Assembly: GCF_009725235.1 (NCBI RefSeq)
Contig: NZ_WJFC01000042.1
Coordinates: 1 to 64,000 of the forward strand
DNA: 64,000 nt
Source: Scytonema sp. UIC 10036
GTDB lineage: Bacteria; Cyanobacteriota; Cyanobacteriia; Cyanobacteriales; Nostocaceae
Direction: 5' to 3'
Each line of letters opens with the position of its first letter. Positions within the stretch are counted from its first letter, which is position 1. The translations under genes and the position numbers were made by a program. Below the pieces are notes generated by a model. That model did no database searches. It was given only the letters and a program-made list of their open reading frames with translations, and was not told the DNA's origin. Below, one piece after another: positions 36,538 to 45,481 of this stretch.

Positions 36538-36620
36538 TATAGCAATCCTATTTGAGATCCAAACAAGGGAGACAAGGAAGACAAGGAAGAGGTGTTTGTA
36601 AATCATTTAGGACTGCTATA
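36538..36620. mobile_element. 83-bp MITE-like element with TATAGCARTCCTA termini
   Basis: TATAGCAATCCTATTT at the left is matched by AAATCATTTAGGACTGCTATA (inverse) at the right. Inside are three 9-base units ACAAGGRAG at 36563-36589. The ends are common in cyanobacterial small repeats. It lies between the STAND gene and parD. Confidence 0.6.
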
Positions 36621-36677
36621 TAACAAAGTGTTGCACCATAATAGAGGTACAGAGCCAATCCACAATAAATAAAAATT

Positions 36678-36944
36678 ATGAACATCCAACTTAAGCCCGA
36701 AGAAGAGCAATTTATTCAAACACAAATTGCTGGAGGTAAATACGACAATCCAGAAGCAGTTATTAGTAAAGCACTGAAACTATTGAGGGATTGGGAAAAA
36801 GGCTATCAAAATTGGATTGAGGAAACCCGTCAAAAAGTAGAAGTCGCTGCGGAACAGTTAGAGAGAGGTGAAGGTATTGACGGGGAAGTTGTCGTTGAGC
36901 GACTGCGGGAGAAATTGCGTAAAGCTAGAGAGAATCAAGGATGA
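36678..36944 (+). CDS. parD: ParD-like antitoxin
   Basis: This 88-residue protein begins MNIQLKPEEEQFIQTQIAGG, then YDNPEAVISKALKLLRDWE, the ribbon-helix-helix pattern of ParD/CopG antitoxins, followed by a charged tail that would bind ParE. Length is normal. Its TGA overlaps the parE ATG by four bases (ATGA). It would repress the operon and block the toxin, which is itself broken here. Confidence 0.85.
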   Translation: MNIQLKPEEEQFIQTQIAGGKYDNPEAVISKALKLLRDWEKGYQNWIEETRQKVEVAAEQLERGEGIDGEVVVERLREKLRKARENQG

Positions 36945-37135
36945 AACAACACATTATCTCCCCAGAAGCTAATCAAGATTTGGAAGAAATTATTGATTAT
37001 TTTACGAGCCGTAATATTGATGCTGGGGAGCGTTTTATTGATGAGTTTAATAAAAAATGCAGAAAACTTGCGAACTTCCCCAACATGGGACGCAGTTATG
37101 CTAAATTTTCAAGTGGATGCACATCAAATAATTAA
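36941..37135 (+). pseudogene. ParE/RelE toxin, 3' truncated
   Basis: The frame begins MKQHIISPEANQDLEEIIDY and runs through RNIDAGERFIDEFNKKC and ANFPNMGRSYAKF, matching ParE for about 58 residues, then ends in unrelated residues. A normal ParE is about 95-100 residues; the C-terminal strands and catalytic or gyrase-binding end are lost. A 40-base piece of this gene recurs at 39239-39278. Confidence 0.75.
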
Positions 37136-37623
37136 GGAATCGCAGATAAACACAGATAAATCTGCACTTCATTCAAGCGAAAACGGCTATATTTATATTT
37201 AATGATGTAGCATAAAAGCGTAACCTAACTTAGTAAAATTCTTGTATTTTTAAGATGACTTATGGAGTTGAAGCAGAATATTTGAGCAGTCATTCATCTA
37301 GGGGAACAGCACGGTTATATAGCAGAATGTAGCATCAATAATTACATAACATAAAAGAAGGCATTCGCTGTCAAAACTCCCGATCTATCGAGCGGATACG
37401 AAAGGATAGGCTGGTACAGTAAAATTATAGTGCTAGCCTATAGTAAGTAGGTGGACAGGAAAAAGCCGTTTATTCATACTTATCAAGGAGATCGCGGAAC
37501 CAAGCGAACAATTAAACGTTCTGCTGCTTGCAACTCTCCACAATTAACAGCAAGAGTTATAGCACTTCGATGCAAAACTGAGCGGTAATGAAAAAAAACC
37601 TCATAAACGAGGGCATTTGAAGT
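37136..37623. other. Degenerate duplicated DNA between toxin-antitoxin loci
   Basis: Positions about 37190-37331 are a decayed copy of 40445-40595 (the HicB-like gene start and its leader), with the start altered and stops introduced. Positions about 37357-37395 match 40403-40445 (GCATTCGCTGTC, GAGCGGATACGA). Near 37510-37535 is a short stretch related to the minus-strand gene at 28583. No intact gene is present. Confidence 0.6.
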
Positions 37624-38106
37624 TTACTCTCCTACAGCAGTTAAAGCTTGTTGGTAAAGTTGTTGACTGATGTATGTACCGTTGGCAATAAGATCGTCTA
37701 AGACTTCTTTTATGCTGGGAATTAAACCCTGCTGTTTAGCAATTATTAGTATACCTACCGTACCAATAACAGACAAACCTCTTGCCAAGGCTTCTCTTCG
37801 TGCTGCAAGGTCATCAACTAAAATCCGTGTTGCACCTATTTCTTCAGCAAGAGTTATTGCAGCACATTCACCTAAACCAATCTTCTTTGTAGCTCGAAGT
37901 GTTACTACTTTCTGTGTATCAATAACTTGTCGTACTTCAATCCAATTTTCTAAAGGTACTGCTGTAATCAAGGGGTTATCTGCTGCTATCAACTCATTGT
38001 AGACTTCTGTAGGAATGATAATGCGCCTAGATACATCTTTTAATAGGAGCAGATGCCCAACTTTAGCCAATTCACTCAGAGGTGTAGTGTCAGATACAAC
38101 AATCAC
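37624..38106 (-). CDS. DUF3368 PIN-like toxin
   Basis: This 160-residue protein begins MIVVSDTTPLSELAKVG with the first aspartate. It then has IPTEVYNELI, GLGECAAITLAEEIG carrying the acidic centre, and ILVDDLAARREALARGL followed by GTVGILIIAKQQGLI. This is the standard DUF3368 PIN-like nuclease of full length. It overlaps the antitoxin gene by four bases (ATGA). Fragments of this gene are found at 38612-38666 and near 40000. Confidence 0.88.
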   Translation of the reverse strand: MIVVSDTTPLSELAKVGHLLLLKDVSRRIIIPTEVYNELIAADNPLITAVPLENWIEVRQVIDTQKVVTLRATKKIGLGECAAITLAEEIGATRILVDDLAARREALARGLSVIGTVGILIIAKQQGLIPSIKEVLDDLIANGTYISQQLYQQALTAVGE

Positions 38107-38393
38107 ACAGAAAATTTCCTCAAATCTTCAAGATATTCAGCTACCTCTTGTTGCAAATCTTCGGCAGTCATTGTGCCATCAAAAGGAGATATTTTGTACT
38201 GATACATCAATTCCGATAGTTGCGAGCGATTGACTTCTAGTAATTCTGCTGCCCTACCAGCGCTAATCTCACCTTGACGGAGTAATTCCATGACAAACGC
38301 TTCACGTGCCTTACACTGAGCTGCAACTCTAAGTTCTTCAGGTATTTCAGTTAGGGCTACAGTAAACTTGACTTCAGTCTTTGATTCCAGCAT
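38103..38393 (-). CDS. UPF0175 antitoxin
   Basis: This 96-residue protein contains REAFVMELLRQGEISAGRAA then ELLEVNRSQLSELMYQY, the small helix-turn-helix of UPF0175 proteins, regular partners of DUF3368 toxins. The preceding RxVAAQCKAREAF region is typical. It forms a complete module with the downstream toxin gene and probably autoregulates it. A broken copy lies at 46251-46376. Confidence 0.85.
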   Translation of the reverse strand: MLESKTEVKFTVALTEIPEELRVAAQCKAREAFVMELLRQGEISAGRAAELLEVNRSQLSELMYQYKISPFDGTMTAEDLQQEVAEYLEDLRKFSV

Positions 38394-38396
38394 TTT

Positions 38397-38636
38397 TTAA
38401 CCTCCTTGCTTTAATTTAACATTTATGTCAAGTCTGTTGCTGGCGAGACGCAACTCCAACCCAAAAGCAGCAAAAGCAGATTCCTCTGAAACGGAACTGA
38501 AAGCATACCTTTTACCAATGCCACCAATTCCTAACAACGCCACTAAACGACACTGTTGTTCTAACACCCATTTTCGTAGTTGCACCAGTTCAGCAGAACG
38601 ACCATAAAATACTTGTAGCACATTCACCCAAACCAA
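38397..38636 (-). pseudogene. Scrambled NB-ARC gene fragments
   Basis: The minus frame contains VFYGRSAELVQLRKWVLEQQ then [14 protein letters not shown], equal to residues ~113-146 of the STAND ATPase, followed by ESAFAAFGLEL, which corresponds to residues ~70-80 of the same protein. The two blocks are in reversed order relative to the source. No function can be expected. Confidence 0.7.
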
Positions 38637-38666
38637 TCTTCTTCGTAGCTCAAAGTGTTACTACTA
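38612..38666 (-). pseudogene. DUF3368 toxin fragment
   Basis: About 50 bases (CACATTCACCCAAACCAATC and onward to GTGTTACTACT) match 37863-37911 inside the DUF3368 gene with few differences. It is joined directly to the scrambled NB-ARC scraps. Confidence 0.7.
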
Positions 38667-38686
38667 AAGTATGGCTCTCCAGTCAG

Positions 38687-38782
38687 CTATCCTTCATGAG
38701 GATAAAACTCAGATAGTAACTCTCTAATTTCTTCTTCCAATTCCGTAGCAAACTGAATTACAACCACATCGTTATTCTGCAT
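38687..38782 (-). CDS. 31-residue protein overlapping a broken antitoxin
   Basis: ATG 38782 opens the frame MQNNDVVVIQFATELEEEIR then ELLSEFYPHEG. It overlaps the stop of the antitoxin copy upstream, in the way paired toxin-antitoxin genes do. It may be the whole of a short partner or the start of a lost toxin. In the second antitoxin copy this position is replaced by other DNA after MQN. Confidence 0.35.
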   Translation of the reverse strand: MQNNDVVVIQFATELEEEIRELLSEFYPHEG

Positions 38783-38960
38783 CAATTCTATTCCATAGCT
38801 CGCTGATTGGTCTAGTTTCTCCAGCTTTGACTTGCTGTAAAGCTCTTTTCAAGCTAGCTTTGATTTCCTCGACAGGTGTATCATCCGGATCGAGATCTTC
38901 TGCTTCTACTGATTCTGGAACCAAAATAATGATCCGAACTTGATGAGGATAGAAGGATAA
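38772..38960 (-). pseudogene. Copy of the 85-residue antitoxin, N-terminus lost
   Basis: The frame YPHQVRIIILVPESVEAED then DTPVEEIKASLKRALQQVKA to the end NRIDAE is nearly identical to the antitoxin at 40012-40269. Its N-terminal third is replaced by a VapC fragment (SGIVIEPLSPID), producing a chimeric open frame. Confidence 0.7.
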
Positions 38961-39022
38961 ACAGCTTTCACTGTGATTATCTATAGGTGACAAAGGCTCA
39001 ATTACAATGCCGGAACGTGGGG
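38961..39022 (-). pseudogene. VapC remnant with large internal deletion
   Basis: The segment encoding SGIVIEPLSPID corresponds to the middle of the vapC at 45337-45956, and the adjoining bases encode the first residues of that gene. The codons between are gone. It is part of the duplicated Phd/VapC block. Confidence 0.6.
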
Positions 39023-39023
39023 A

Positions 39024-39238
39024 TCTAATAGAATCCTTGAGACAGTGCATCCCAAAGTTCTGGCATGGCTTCGTCAAAATCTTCAAAGATTGTTATTGGC
39101 ATTCCCTGCAGTGGATAATTGTGTGGTACATCAGAATTTATCGTCAAGGGAAGTATACGGGCAATAGGCATCCCATTTCGGGTAATCAGAACTTCGTTGT
39201 GAGTTGTAGTGACTTCATCAAGTAGAAGAGCAAGAGCC
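39024..39238 (-). pseudogene. Duplicated Phd antitoxin, broken
   Basis: This block is nearly identical to 45945-46160, covering the phd gene from its C-terminus to about codon 10. The start codon end is missing and the stop is altered. It is followed directly by a ParE fragment. Confidence 0.75.
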
Positions 39239-39278
39239 GCGCAATATTGATGCTGGGGAGCGTTTTATTGATGAATTT
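39239..39278 (+). pseudogene. ParE gene scrap
   Basis: The bases matching AATATTGATGCTGGGGAGCG and TTTTATTGATGA repeat 37010-37047 of the parE gene. The scrap is joined directly to the broken phd copy. Confidence 0.7.
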
Positions 39279-39294
39279 TTCGTCATTTCTGGTA

Positions 39295-39666
39295 CTACAA
39301 TTCATCAATTGTCACCAATCCACCTTCTGTAAACTGCACAACCAGCTCGTGTTCTTCCAGCAATGCGGTTCCAACTAAAGGTCTTCGTCCTGTAGCAAGT
39401 ACGCGAACATCACGCTCCTCACCGTTCCAAAGGATAATAGCCTCGTGAACTGGCAGTACAACTTGACTGTTATCGGCTAAATTAGCAGGCATGGCATACT
39501 TAAAGCGCAATCCCAATAAAGCTATTGCTTCTGGTGGTAAGCAAAGCTCATCTGTAAATCCTGTATCTACAACAAATTCAATTGGCAAGTCTGCCCGATT
39601 AGGAATACGGAACATCACAGTGATAATCGCGTGTCCAGCAGTAACAATACCAGAAATCACTCGCAA
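39295..39666 (-). CDS. Clan AA (retropepsin-like) aspartic protease
   Basis: This 123-residue protein has the single-domain retropepsin layout: IEFVVDTGFTDELCLPPEA with the catalytic DTG and the following hydrophobic flap region, then a C-terminal GTALLEEHELVVQF segment. Such small bacterial clan AA proteases would act as dimers. It overlaps the upstream small gene by 10 bases, so the two are co-translated. Substrate unknown. Location among toxin-antitoxin genes suggests a stress or addiction module. Confidence 0.75.
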   Translation of the reverse strand: MRVISGIVTAGHAIITVMFRIPNRADLPIEFVVDTGFTDELCLPPEAIALLGLRFKYAMPANLADNSQVVLPVHEAIILWNGEERDVRVLATGRRPLVGTALLEEHELVVQFTEGGLVTIDEL

Positions 39667-39929
39667 ACACGCTCCATTACGCCACCCAGTGAAGCCGCGA
39701 CGTTATAGCCAATGCGAATTCCATAAAGCCGTGCGTCTGGATGTTTTTCACTCAATCTGTTTGCTGCATGTAAACCGTTTTTATCTACTTCGTAGTCACC
39801 CGACCCAATATCAATGATTACCATCTTGCCGATATTTTCTTTTGATTCTACTTTTTGTCGAATGCTATCTGAGTACATACGTTCTGCAATTTTTGCCACC
39901 TCTTCGTGGCTCAAAAGCATGATTTGCAT
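39657..39929 (-). CDS. Small partner of the aspartic protease
   Basis: This 90-residue protein from ATG 39929 begins MQIMLLSHEEVAKIAERMY, then MVIIDIGSGDYEVDKNGLHA and a C-terminal LYGIRIGYNVAASLGG. The open frame extends upstream, but that part is a DUF3368 scrap, so the internal ATG is preferred. Small genes of this type sit before clan AA proteases in cyanobacteria. It may be an antitoxin-like or substrate protein; I do not know its function. Confidence 0.65.
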   Translation of the reverse strand: MQIMLLSHEEVAKIAERMYSDSIRQKVESKENIGKMVIIDIGSGDYEVDKNGLHAANRLSEKHPDARLYGIRIGYNVAASLGGVMERVCE

Positions 39930-40011
39930 AAATACCTCTTCTTTGTATCTCAGCTTGCCTTTACCCGTCGCTTCTATGATATCGCACAGAGGAAAAATGC
40001 GCCTAGATACA

Positions 40012-40269
40012 TCATTCTGCATCAATTCTATTCCATAGCTCGCTGATTGGTCTAGTTTCTCCAGCTTTGACTTGCTGTAAAGCTCTTCTCAAGCTAGCTT
40101 TGATTTCCTCGACGGGTGTATCATCCGGAGCGAGATCTTCTGCTTCTACTGATTCTGGAACCAAAATAATGACCCGAACTTGATGAGGATAAGTTGCTCC
40201 TTTTATCGGTTTATCTAAAATCAGGTTTCCCCCATCATCAATTTTGCCAGTGACTTCAATTGCTTTCAT
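40012..40269 (-). CDS. Antitoxin-like protein, toxin partner lost
   Basis: This 85-residue protein from ATG 40269 begins MKAIEVTGKIDDGGNLILDK, with VRVIILVPESVEAEDLA and KRAL-type helices to NRIDAE. The first strand pattern matches cyanobacterial antitoxins paired with RelE-like toxins. Here the DNA after the stop switches at once to a DUF3368 scrap, so any toxin gene has been removed. A near-identical C-terminal copy is at 38772-38960. Confidence 0.65.
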   Translation of the reverse strand: MKAIEVTGKIDDGGNLILDKPIKGATYPHQVRVIILVPESVEAEDLAPDDTPVEEIKASLRRALQQVKAGETRPISELWNRIDAE

Positions 40270-40523
40270 CAAGTGCTTACCTCGTTTTATCAAAAATTCA
40301 AGTCTAGAATTCCTGTGTCGCTCCCGCAAACAGGTTTCATTATATTTGAAACTAGAGACATAATGTTTTCTCAAATTACGCCAAGCGGAGCAAGGACACC
40401 TCAAGGAATGCATTCGCTGTCACAACTCCTAATTTATTGAGCGGATACGAATTATTTATAGTTAATGGTGTAGTATAAAAGTATAACCTAACTTAATAAA
40501 TTCTTGTATTTTTAAGATGGCTT

Positions 40524-40823
40524 ATGGAGTTGAAGCAGAATATTAGAGCAGTCATTCAACCAGGTGAACAGCACGGATACGTAGCAGAATGTCTAGAAGT
40601 TTCCGTGGTAACTCAGGGAGATACTTTGGATGAAGTTGTGCATAACCTTCGTGAGGCAGTCGCTTTGCATTTAGAAGACGAAGATTCAACTCAATTTGAC
40701 TTAGTAGATAAACCTTCTCTACTGGTCACTTTTGAACTCCAACCATCAAGAACTAGTATCGGCTCAATAAGTTGGGGTAGCGGGCTGATACGGTCGAGAG
40801 TGGAGGATACTGTGGGATCTTGA
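40524..40823 (+). CDS. HicB-like antitoxin with altered C-terminus
   Basis: This 99-residue frame starts at ATG 40524. MELKQNIRAVIQPGEQHGYV then AECLEVSVVTQGDTLDEVVH and NLREAVALHLED is the HicB/UPF0150 fold, whose members are about 70-80 residues. After VTFELQPS (near 40745) the sequence changes to intron-like DNA, so the last ~25 residues are foreign. No hicA follows. A degenerate copy of its start lies near 37251-37331. Confidence 0.65.
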   Translation: MELKQNIRAVIQPGEQHGYVAECLEVSVVTQGDTLDEVVHNLREAVALHLEDEDSTQFDLVDKPSLLVTFELQPSRTSIGSISWGSGLIRSRVEDTVGS

Positions 40824-41080
40824 TGGGTCTGACCCCAAAGCTGTGGAATCAGAATATAGAATCAGAATGGGAGGAACTACTATAAAGCGCGGGCGTGCCC
40901 TGTTGACAAAAACGTCTTTTATCTGACTAACGCTTCGGGTGGTATAGGGATGTGCGCTCAACCCCATGCGGTAGAATTGCGATCGGACATCACCCAACCC
41001 GGTAAACAGGCGATCGGACATCACCCAATCCGGTAAACAGGCGATCGGACATCACCCAATCCAGTCAACGGGCGATGCAC
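40750..41080 (+). ncRNA. Probable group II intron fragment (domain I region)
   Basis: GGTCGAGAGTGGAGG, then a GGGTCTGACCCCAAAGCTGT block, GGAACTACTATAAAG and AGGGATGTGCGCTCAACC follow the order I remember from domain I of cyanobacterial group II introns. The usual GTGYG 5' end is missing because the segment begins inside the HicB-like gene, and no reverse transcriptase or domain V was found. It looks like a truncated, immobile copy. A covariance search would be decisive. Confidence 0.45.
40979..41071. repeat. Three tandem 31-bp units
   Basis: Units at 40979-41009, 41010-41040 and 41041-41071 each start GCGATCGGACATCACCCAA. The first two differ at one base; the third differs in its last third. 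There are no spacers, so it is not a CRISPR array. It lies inside the presumed intron fragment. Confidence 0.9.
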
Positions 41081-41407
41081 GAGTGAAAAGCAATAGCCAT
41101 GATTGAACATCGGTGTGAAGTTTGAAGAAAGACCGAAGTTGTTTTGTGCGTCTCTATGGGGATTGGGACCTCAAGATCAGAACGCGGTTCGTTAAAAGTT
41201 CCGAAAATTCGGTGGAATGCAAGGCTGAAAAATAGTATATGTATTGACGCCGCACGGTACTAGTGCAAAAATGCACTTTTAAGCGCACCAATGTTCCTGG
41301 CGACTTTTGCACCAACGAACAAAGAAATTTTTAGGCAGCACGATTACAAGCACACTCAAATGTAGTGAGTTTTTAATTTGATAAGTGGATTAACATCTCC
41401 TTTGTGT
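41072..41407. other. Region between intron-like fragment and transposase
   Basis: No gene was seen. A short perfect hairpin AGTGCA-AAAA-TGCACT followed by T residues at 41262-41280 could be a weak terminator. One transposon end presumably lies here, but I could not identify paired terminal repeats. Confidence 0.35.
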
Positions 41408-43114
41408 TTATCCTGACATCCAAAATAGTTCTTCAAGCCATGACTCTGGCTGATGCATAAGAAAATATTTATCTCTAATAACATTTCCCAAAGAGGGAAT
41501 TTCGTAATTCTGAGAAATCCGGTCTTGCATATATTTGAAAAAGCTGACTCCCAATTTACGAGTAGTCGCAACAAGAGACATAAAAATGTCCCAAGCTTTA
41601 GTACCCTCAATCGTTTGAGTCGCATAGCTAATGTTGCGTCGTTGCACCATTGTTCTAGCCGCCAGTTCAGCAGGATTATTATGTAACGGCAGTTCTGGAT
41701 ATTCTAATACTAATAACAGTTCAGATACTTTCGCTGCTGTTAACCGTTTTCGCTCATCCAACTGCCCATAACCAGTTTCAGTACCGAAAATTTCCCAAAA
41801 CTTTGACTCAAGCTCAAGTTTTTTCTTTTGGCTTGGAGAATCTTTATAAGCCAGTAATTCTCGGTAGTAATTCCAAAACTCTGTCAGGAAATCGTCTAAA
41901 ATCTTTTGGTGGTAAGCAACAAATGGAGTCAATTTTTTGTAGTGCCGTCCTTCATGCACCCAACAGAAAGCTAAATTATCAGTTAATAGCTTGAATTGAG
42001 GAGCATCATCGCATACGAGGAGCTGTATTATTGGAATGTCGGTTTGCTGATGGTAAAAACTAATTGCTGCTGCTTCTAATACACGAGTACGATGTTGAGA
42101 CCCTAGTTTGCTTAAATATGTATCCAGTAGAAAACTAAACTCTGACTCTGTGAATACTGTTTCTTGAGGCAATAATTTGAGCTGATTAATCCATTTAGTG
42201 GGTATATTTAAAGTATCCAATAACTCGTAGGTAAGCTGATTGAGAAGAAAATCAAGCTCTGGTTTATTCTGTAATACCCCTAGTACACTTAATCTATCTT
42301 TTTTTAATGTCGTTGAGTATACTGTGTACAACGGGTTACAAACTACGTTGGTAGTGTAATTTATCCCTTTGACACGTGCCGACGTTTGGTCTAAGTGTTG
42401 CCAAGTACTACTTTCTAGACCTGATATATATACTTCGTTAAACTCAGATTCAAAATCAACAGTGCTTTTAATTAGCAGGTTTGATAGATAACCTGCTGAC
42501 ATCGAAATACCAATATCCTCTAAAAATTCTAATAATTTACCCTGAGTCATATTGCCTCCATAGTATAGGCTTATGACCAATGCTTTTACTCCCGGACCAA
42601 ATTCTCCGTCATAACCTACAGGTAATGGTGCCAAGTATGTTTTACCTTCTGACGCCGAGTAAAATTTCTGTTTACGGAATAGTACATTGTCTGTTTGAAG
42701 TACTATATCTTGTACGATTACATCCTCGTAACCCTTAAACTCCGCATCAGGCGGTAGCTCAGACTGAGGGTACTCTAAAATTTTTTCTCGCTCTATTTGA
42801 ATGTTGGCATTTTTACTACTTTTACTATGCTCCCTTGGAGTTTTTCGTTCTTTCTCGGATGAATGGTCTTTTTTGAATCCACTAGTTTTATTTGCTTTGA
42901 TGTCTGGCTTGCCCTTTTCTCCTTTGAGACGGTTGTTCTCATCCTGTAACTTTTGGTTTTCTTCTTCTAACTTTTTTACCTTTGCATTTAGTTCTTCTAT
43001 TATGTTCAGCAGTATTTCTATAGTTTGACGCAGCGAAGAATCGGCAATTTCTCTTGGGTCAATACCTTGCAGCAATTCAATCTTTGATTTTTCACCCTCA
43101 TGTTTTTGCGTCAT
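41408..43114 (-). mobile_element. IS66-like transposase gene
   Basis: This 568-residue intact frame has an N-terminal coiled coil (IIEELNAKVKKLEEENQKLQ), a Lys/Ser-rich linker, a central region with GVKALVISLYYGGNMTQGKL, a catalytic core containing LLVCDDAPQF and CWVHEGRHYKKL, and a C-terminal LPLHNNPAELAARTMVQRRN that parallels the NNPAERALRP end of IS66 TnpC. The accessory IS66 genes are absent. It is possibly still active, because the frame is uninterrupted. It separates the HicB-like region from the truncated NB-ARC paralog. Confidence 0.75.
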
Positions 43115-43527
43115 GTTTTACATTCTAGGCCACCATGTGTACCTTTTGATTTTTTATTTTTTCGTGCTACTCCCAGAATCACGTACCATCAAAACTTGCA
43201 TCAACACAGTTCCTCTTATTTTCTCCACAGGCTTAAGATTTTCATTGCCCCCGATAGCGTGGATACTTTTTTACGTGTGTTTTTTTTCGGAAGCATGCTC
43301 CTCTCACCCCTAGTGGTGAACCCCAGCCAACGCCTCACTTTCAGCTTTGGATACAACGGTGGCTGTATCATTGCCTCTACGTGCAATAGTTCTTGTTTAC
43401 AAAAGTGGCATCGCGCACTCGTGTAGTGTAGCTACCCCTACTTATTGAGCGGATACCTCTGAATTTACCCATTCAATTTTACAGCGATCGCCAACTTCAT
43501 CAGCAAGCCTGAGAAGTGGCGCAATAA
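43115..43527. other. Region upstream of the transposase
   Basis: A minus-strand frame around 43230-43410 is basic (CHFCKQELLHVEAMIQPP and onward) but I recognise nothing in it. The motif ATTGAGCGGATAC near 43444 also occurs near 40434 and, slightly altered, near 37385, apparently a border of the duplicated blocks. Confidence 0.35.
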
Positions 43528-43662
43528 TTTAACCTCCCTGCTGCTTATGATGCTTATTATTTAGCATTAGCTCAAAGATTTCAAGCAGATTTCTACACAG
43601 GTGATAAACACCTATTTAACACTGTTCGTTCTGCTTTGCCTTGGATTCATTTGGTTGAATAA
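43528..43662 (+). pseudogene. PIN-domain toxin, C-terminal fragment
   Basis: The frame NLPAAYDAYYLALAQRFQAD then FYTGDKHLFNTV and LPWIHLVE ends at TAA 43660-43662. This is the last third of a VapC PIN domain (AYDAxYLALA with the catalytic aspartate, TxDxxLFN). A TAA at 43525-43527 precedes it. It is joined end-to-end with the truncated NB-ARC gene. Confidence 0.7.
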
Positions 43663-43663
43663 C

Positions 43664-45142
43664 CTTAGCAATTGCTCAAGCAACGGTTGCTGTAGGATTT
43701 GCTTTTGAGTTTTCCGAATGTAATATTTGGCTGTTGCTTTTATCAAAGCATGGGTTTGGAAGAGGGGGGTAGGGAGTAGGGGTTTGGATGTTCTGGATGA
43801 GCGAGTCCCTCCTTTCTTGACTAACCCGTTCAACAAATCGCTGTGTGATATGTTCCATCACCACTGGTTGCAGGAAGAAATGCTCGCCGTTTTTTTCAAC
43901 TAATGAGCGTTGCAACAGGGATTTGATTGCTGAAGGTATGAGACGTTTGAAAGAAGATGTCACTGTATCCTCAGTTAACTCGGCAAGAGAGACTGGTTCT
44001 CGATGAATTGCCAGCCAATACATCACTTCCTCTTCCACCACCGACAAACGGTTGATTTGGCATTCTAACAACTCGCTAATGTCCTCAAAAATCGATACTC
44101 TCTGTTCCACGTACTCCAAAACCGAGGCTATCTTACCGTTGAAAAGCTCTTGGGTTCCAGATGCTACCATCTTCAATGCTAAAGGATTGCCTCCATAATG
44201 CTCGATTAGCATTTGCCACTGTTGTTCTGTACCCGTGAATTGTCCTTTCTGCTGGAATAACTGTTGTCCTTCGCTGGAACTCAATCCTCCCAATCGCAAA
44301 CATTTCACTCCTGTTCGCTCTCCAACTAATGGTACGATCGCTCTCGGTTTTTCTCTAGAAGTCAGAAGGACACAACTCCTATGAGGTGCTTCCCCAAGGC
44401 ATTTAAGTAATTGACTGTACCCTTCGTAGCCAGGACGACATTGCCCCGCCTGACCACCACTACATAAAATAGTTTCCACATTGTCTAAAATCAACAGACA
44501 ACGGTGATTCATCAAACATTCCATCAGCTTCGATACTTTGCTATCAAAGCTTTGAGCGATTGCTATTTCTTTTCGCAACGTCCACAGCAAAAATTGCAGT
44601 ACGCTCGTTAAAATCTCCTCTACTGGTGGCGCATTTTGCAGGCTTCGCCACACCACTACCTCAAATTCCGTTTGAATTTGCAGCCCTAACTTGACTGCTA
44701 AGGCACTTTTGCCAATACCACCGATTCCTAGCAACGCCACTAAACGACATTGTTCTTCTAATATCCATTCCCGTAGTTGCACCAGTTCAGCAGAGCGACC
44801 ATAAAACACAGAGACATTTGGTGCTTCTCCCCAGTCATACTGCGGACAAGCGCGTCGCACTTCTAATTCATTAGGAGGGTTTGGTCGAGTATAATCTTCC
44901 TTACACAACTCCAACCCAAAAGCAGCAAAAGCAGATTGCAACGAACTTTTATCTATCGGTTCCAACCGTCCCTGTATCCTAGAGACAGTATGCAGCGACA
45001 AACCCATGCGCGAACTCAGTTCTTCTAAAGTAAAGCCATCGTGAGCATTATCGGTCAACTCGGCTTTAGTTTTAGCAGTTTGAAGTTTATCCCAGCCTTT
45101 GAGGGTGAGAATAACACCTCGGCTTCGTCTGTTTTGTTTCAT
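43664..45142 (-). pseudogene. NB-ARC STAND ATPase paralog, frameshifted and missing the WD40 part
   Basis: From ATG 45142 the frame is closely related to the STAND ATPase at 33467-36352: same start region, Walker [28 protein letters not shown] and GGNPLALKM. It follows the parent to about residue 440. The frame then shifts near 43800; in the other frame homology continues ([19 protein letters not shown]) to QPLLEQLL, where DNA switches at about 43665 to a PIN-toxin scrap. All WD40 repeats are missing. The ATPase module might still be made, without a sensor domain. Confidence 0.8.
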
Positions 45143-45481
45143 CAACTTCACCTAAAACAAAGTAGATGTATCTCAATTGAGGAAAATAGAAGGAGATAGT
45201 TGAAAAACAAGAATTTTTCTTGAAAAATAAAATAAACTCTGATAAAAAAAGTCTATTTTATTCGAGCTAACTCTTCCATATAACTTATTAGGTGAAGTGA
45301 AAGTTTACTTATGCACAAACGATTATTGTTGAAAACTACCAAATAGTTTGCACATGAAAATAATCTATAATTTTGGTATCGCAAGTGACTAAAGATATTC
45401 CATCTCGCCTTGCAATTGCTACTATAATCCTGTCAGCTGGGTCTAGGTGAAAATCACCTGGTAATTGAGTGCTGGCTATCT

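Noticed and set aside
36358..36606. 82-residue hydrophobic minus-strand frame
   Set aside because: Covers a MITE-like repeat and AT-rich promoter DNA; hydrophobicity is a product of composition.
40979..41071. Three 31-bp repeats as a CRISPR array
   Set aside because: The units are directly adjacent with no spacers and no cas genes are near; it is a plain tandem repeat.
43230..43410. Basic minus-strand frame upstream of the IS66-like transposase
   Set aside because: No homology recognised and stops on both sides; left as unassigned sequence.
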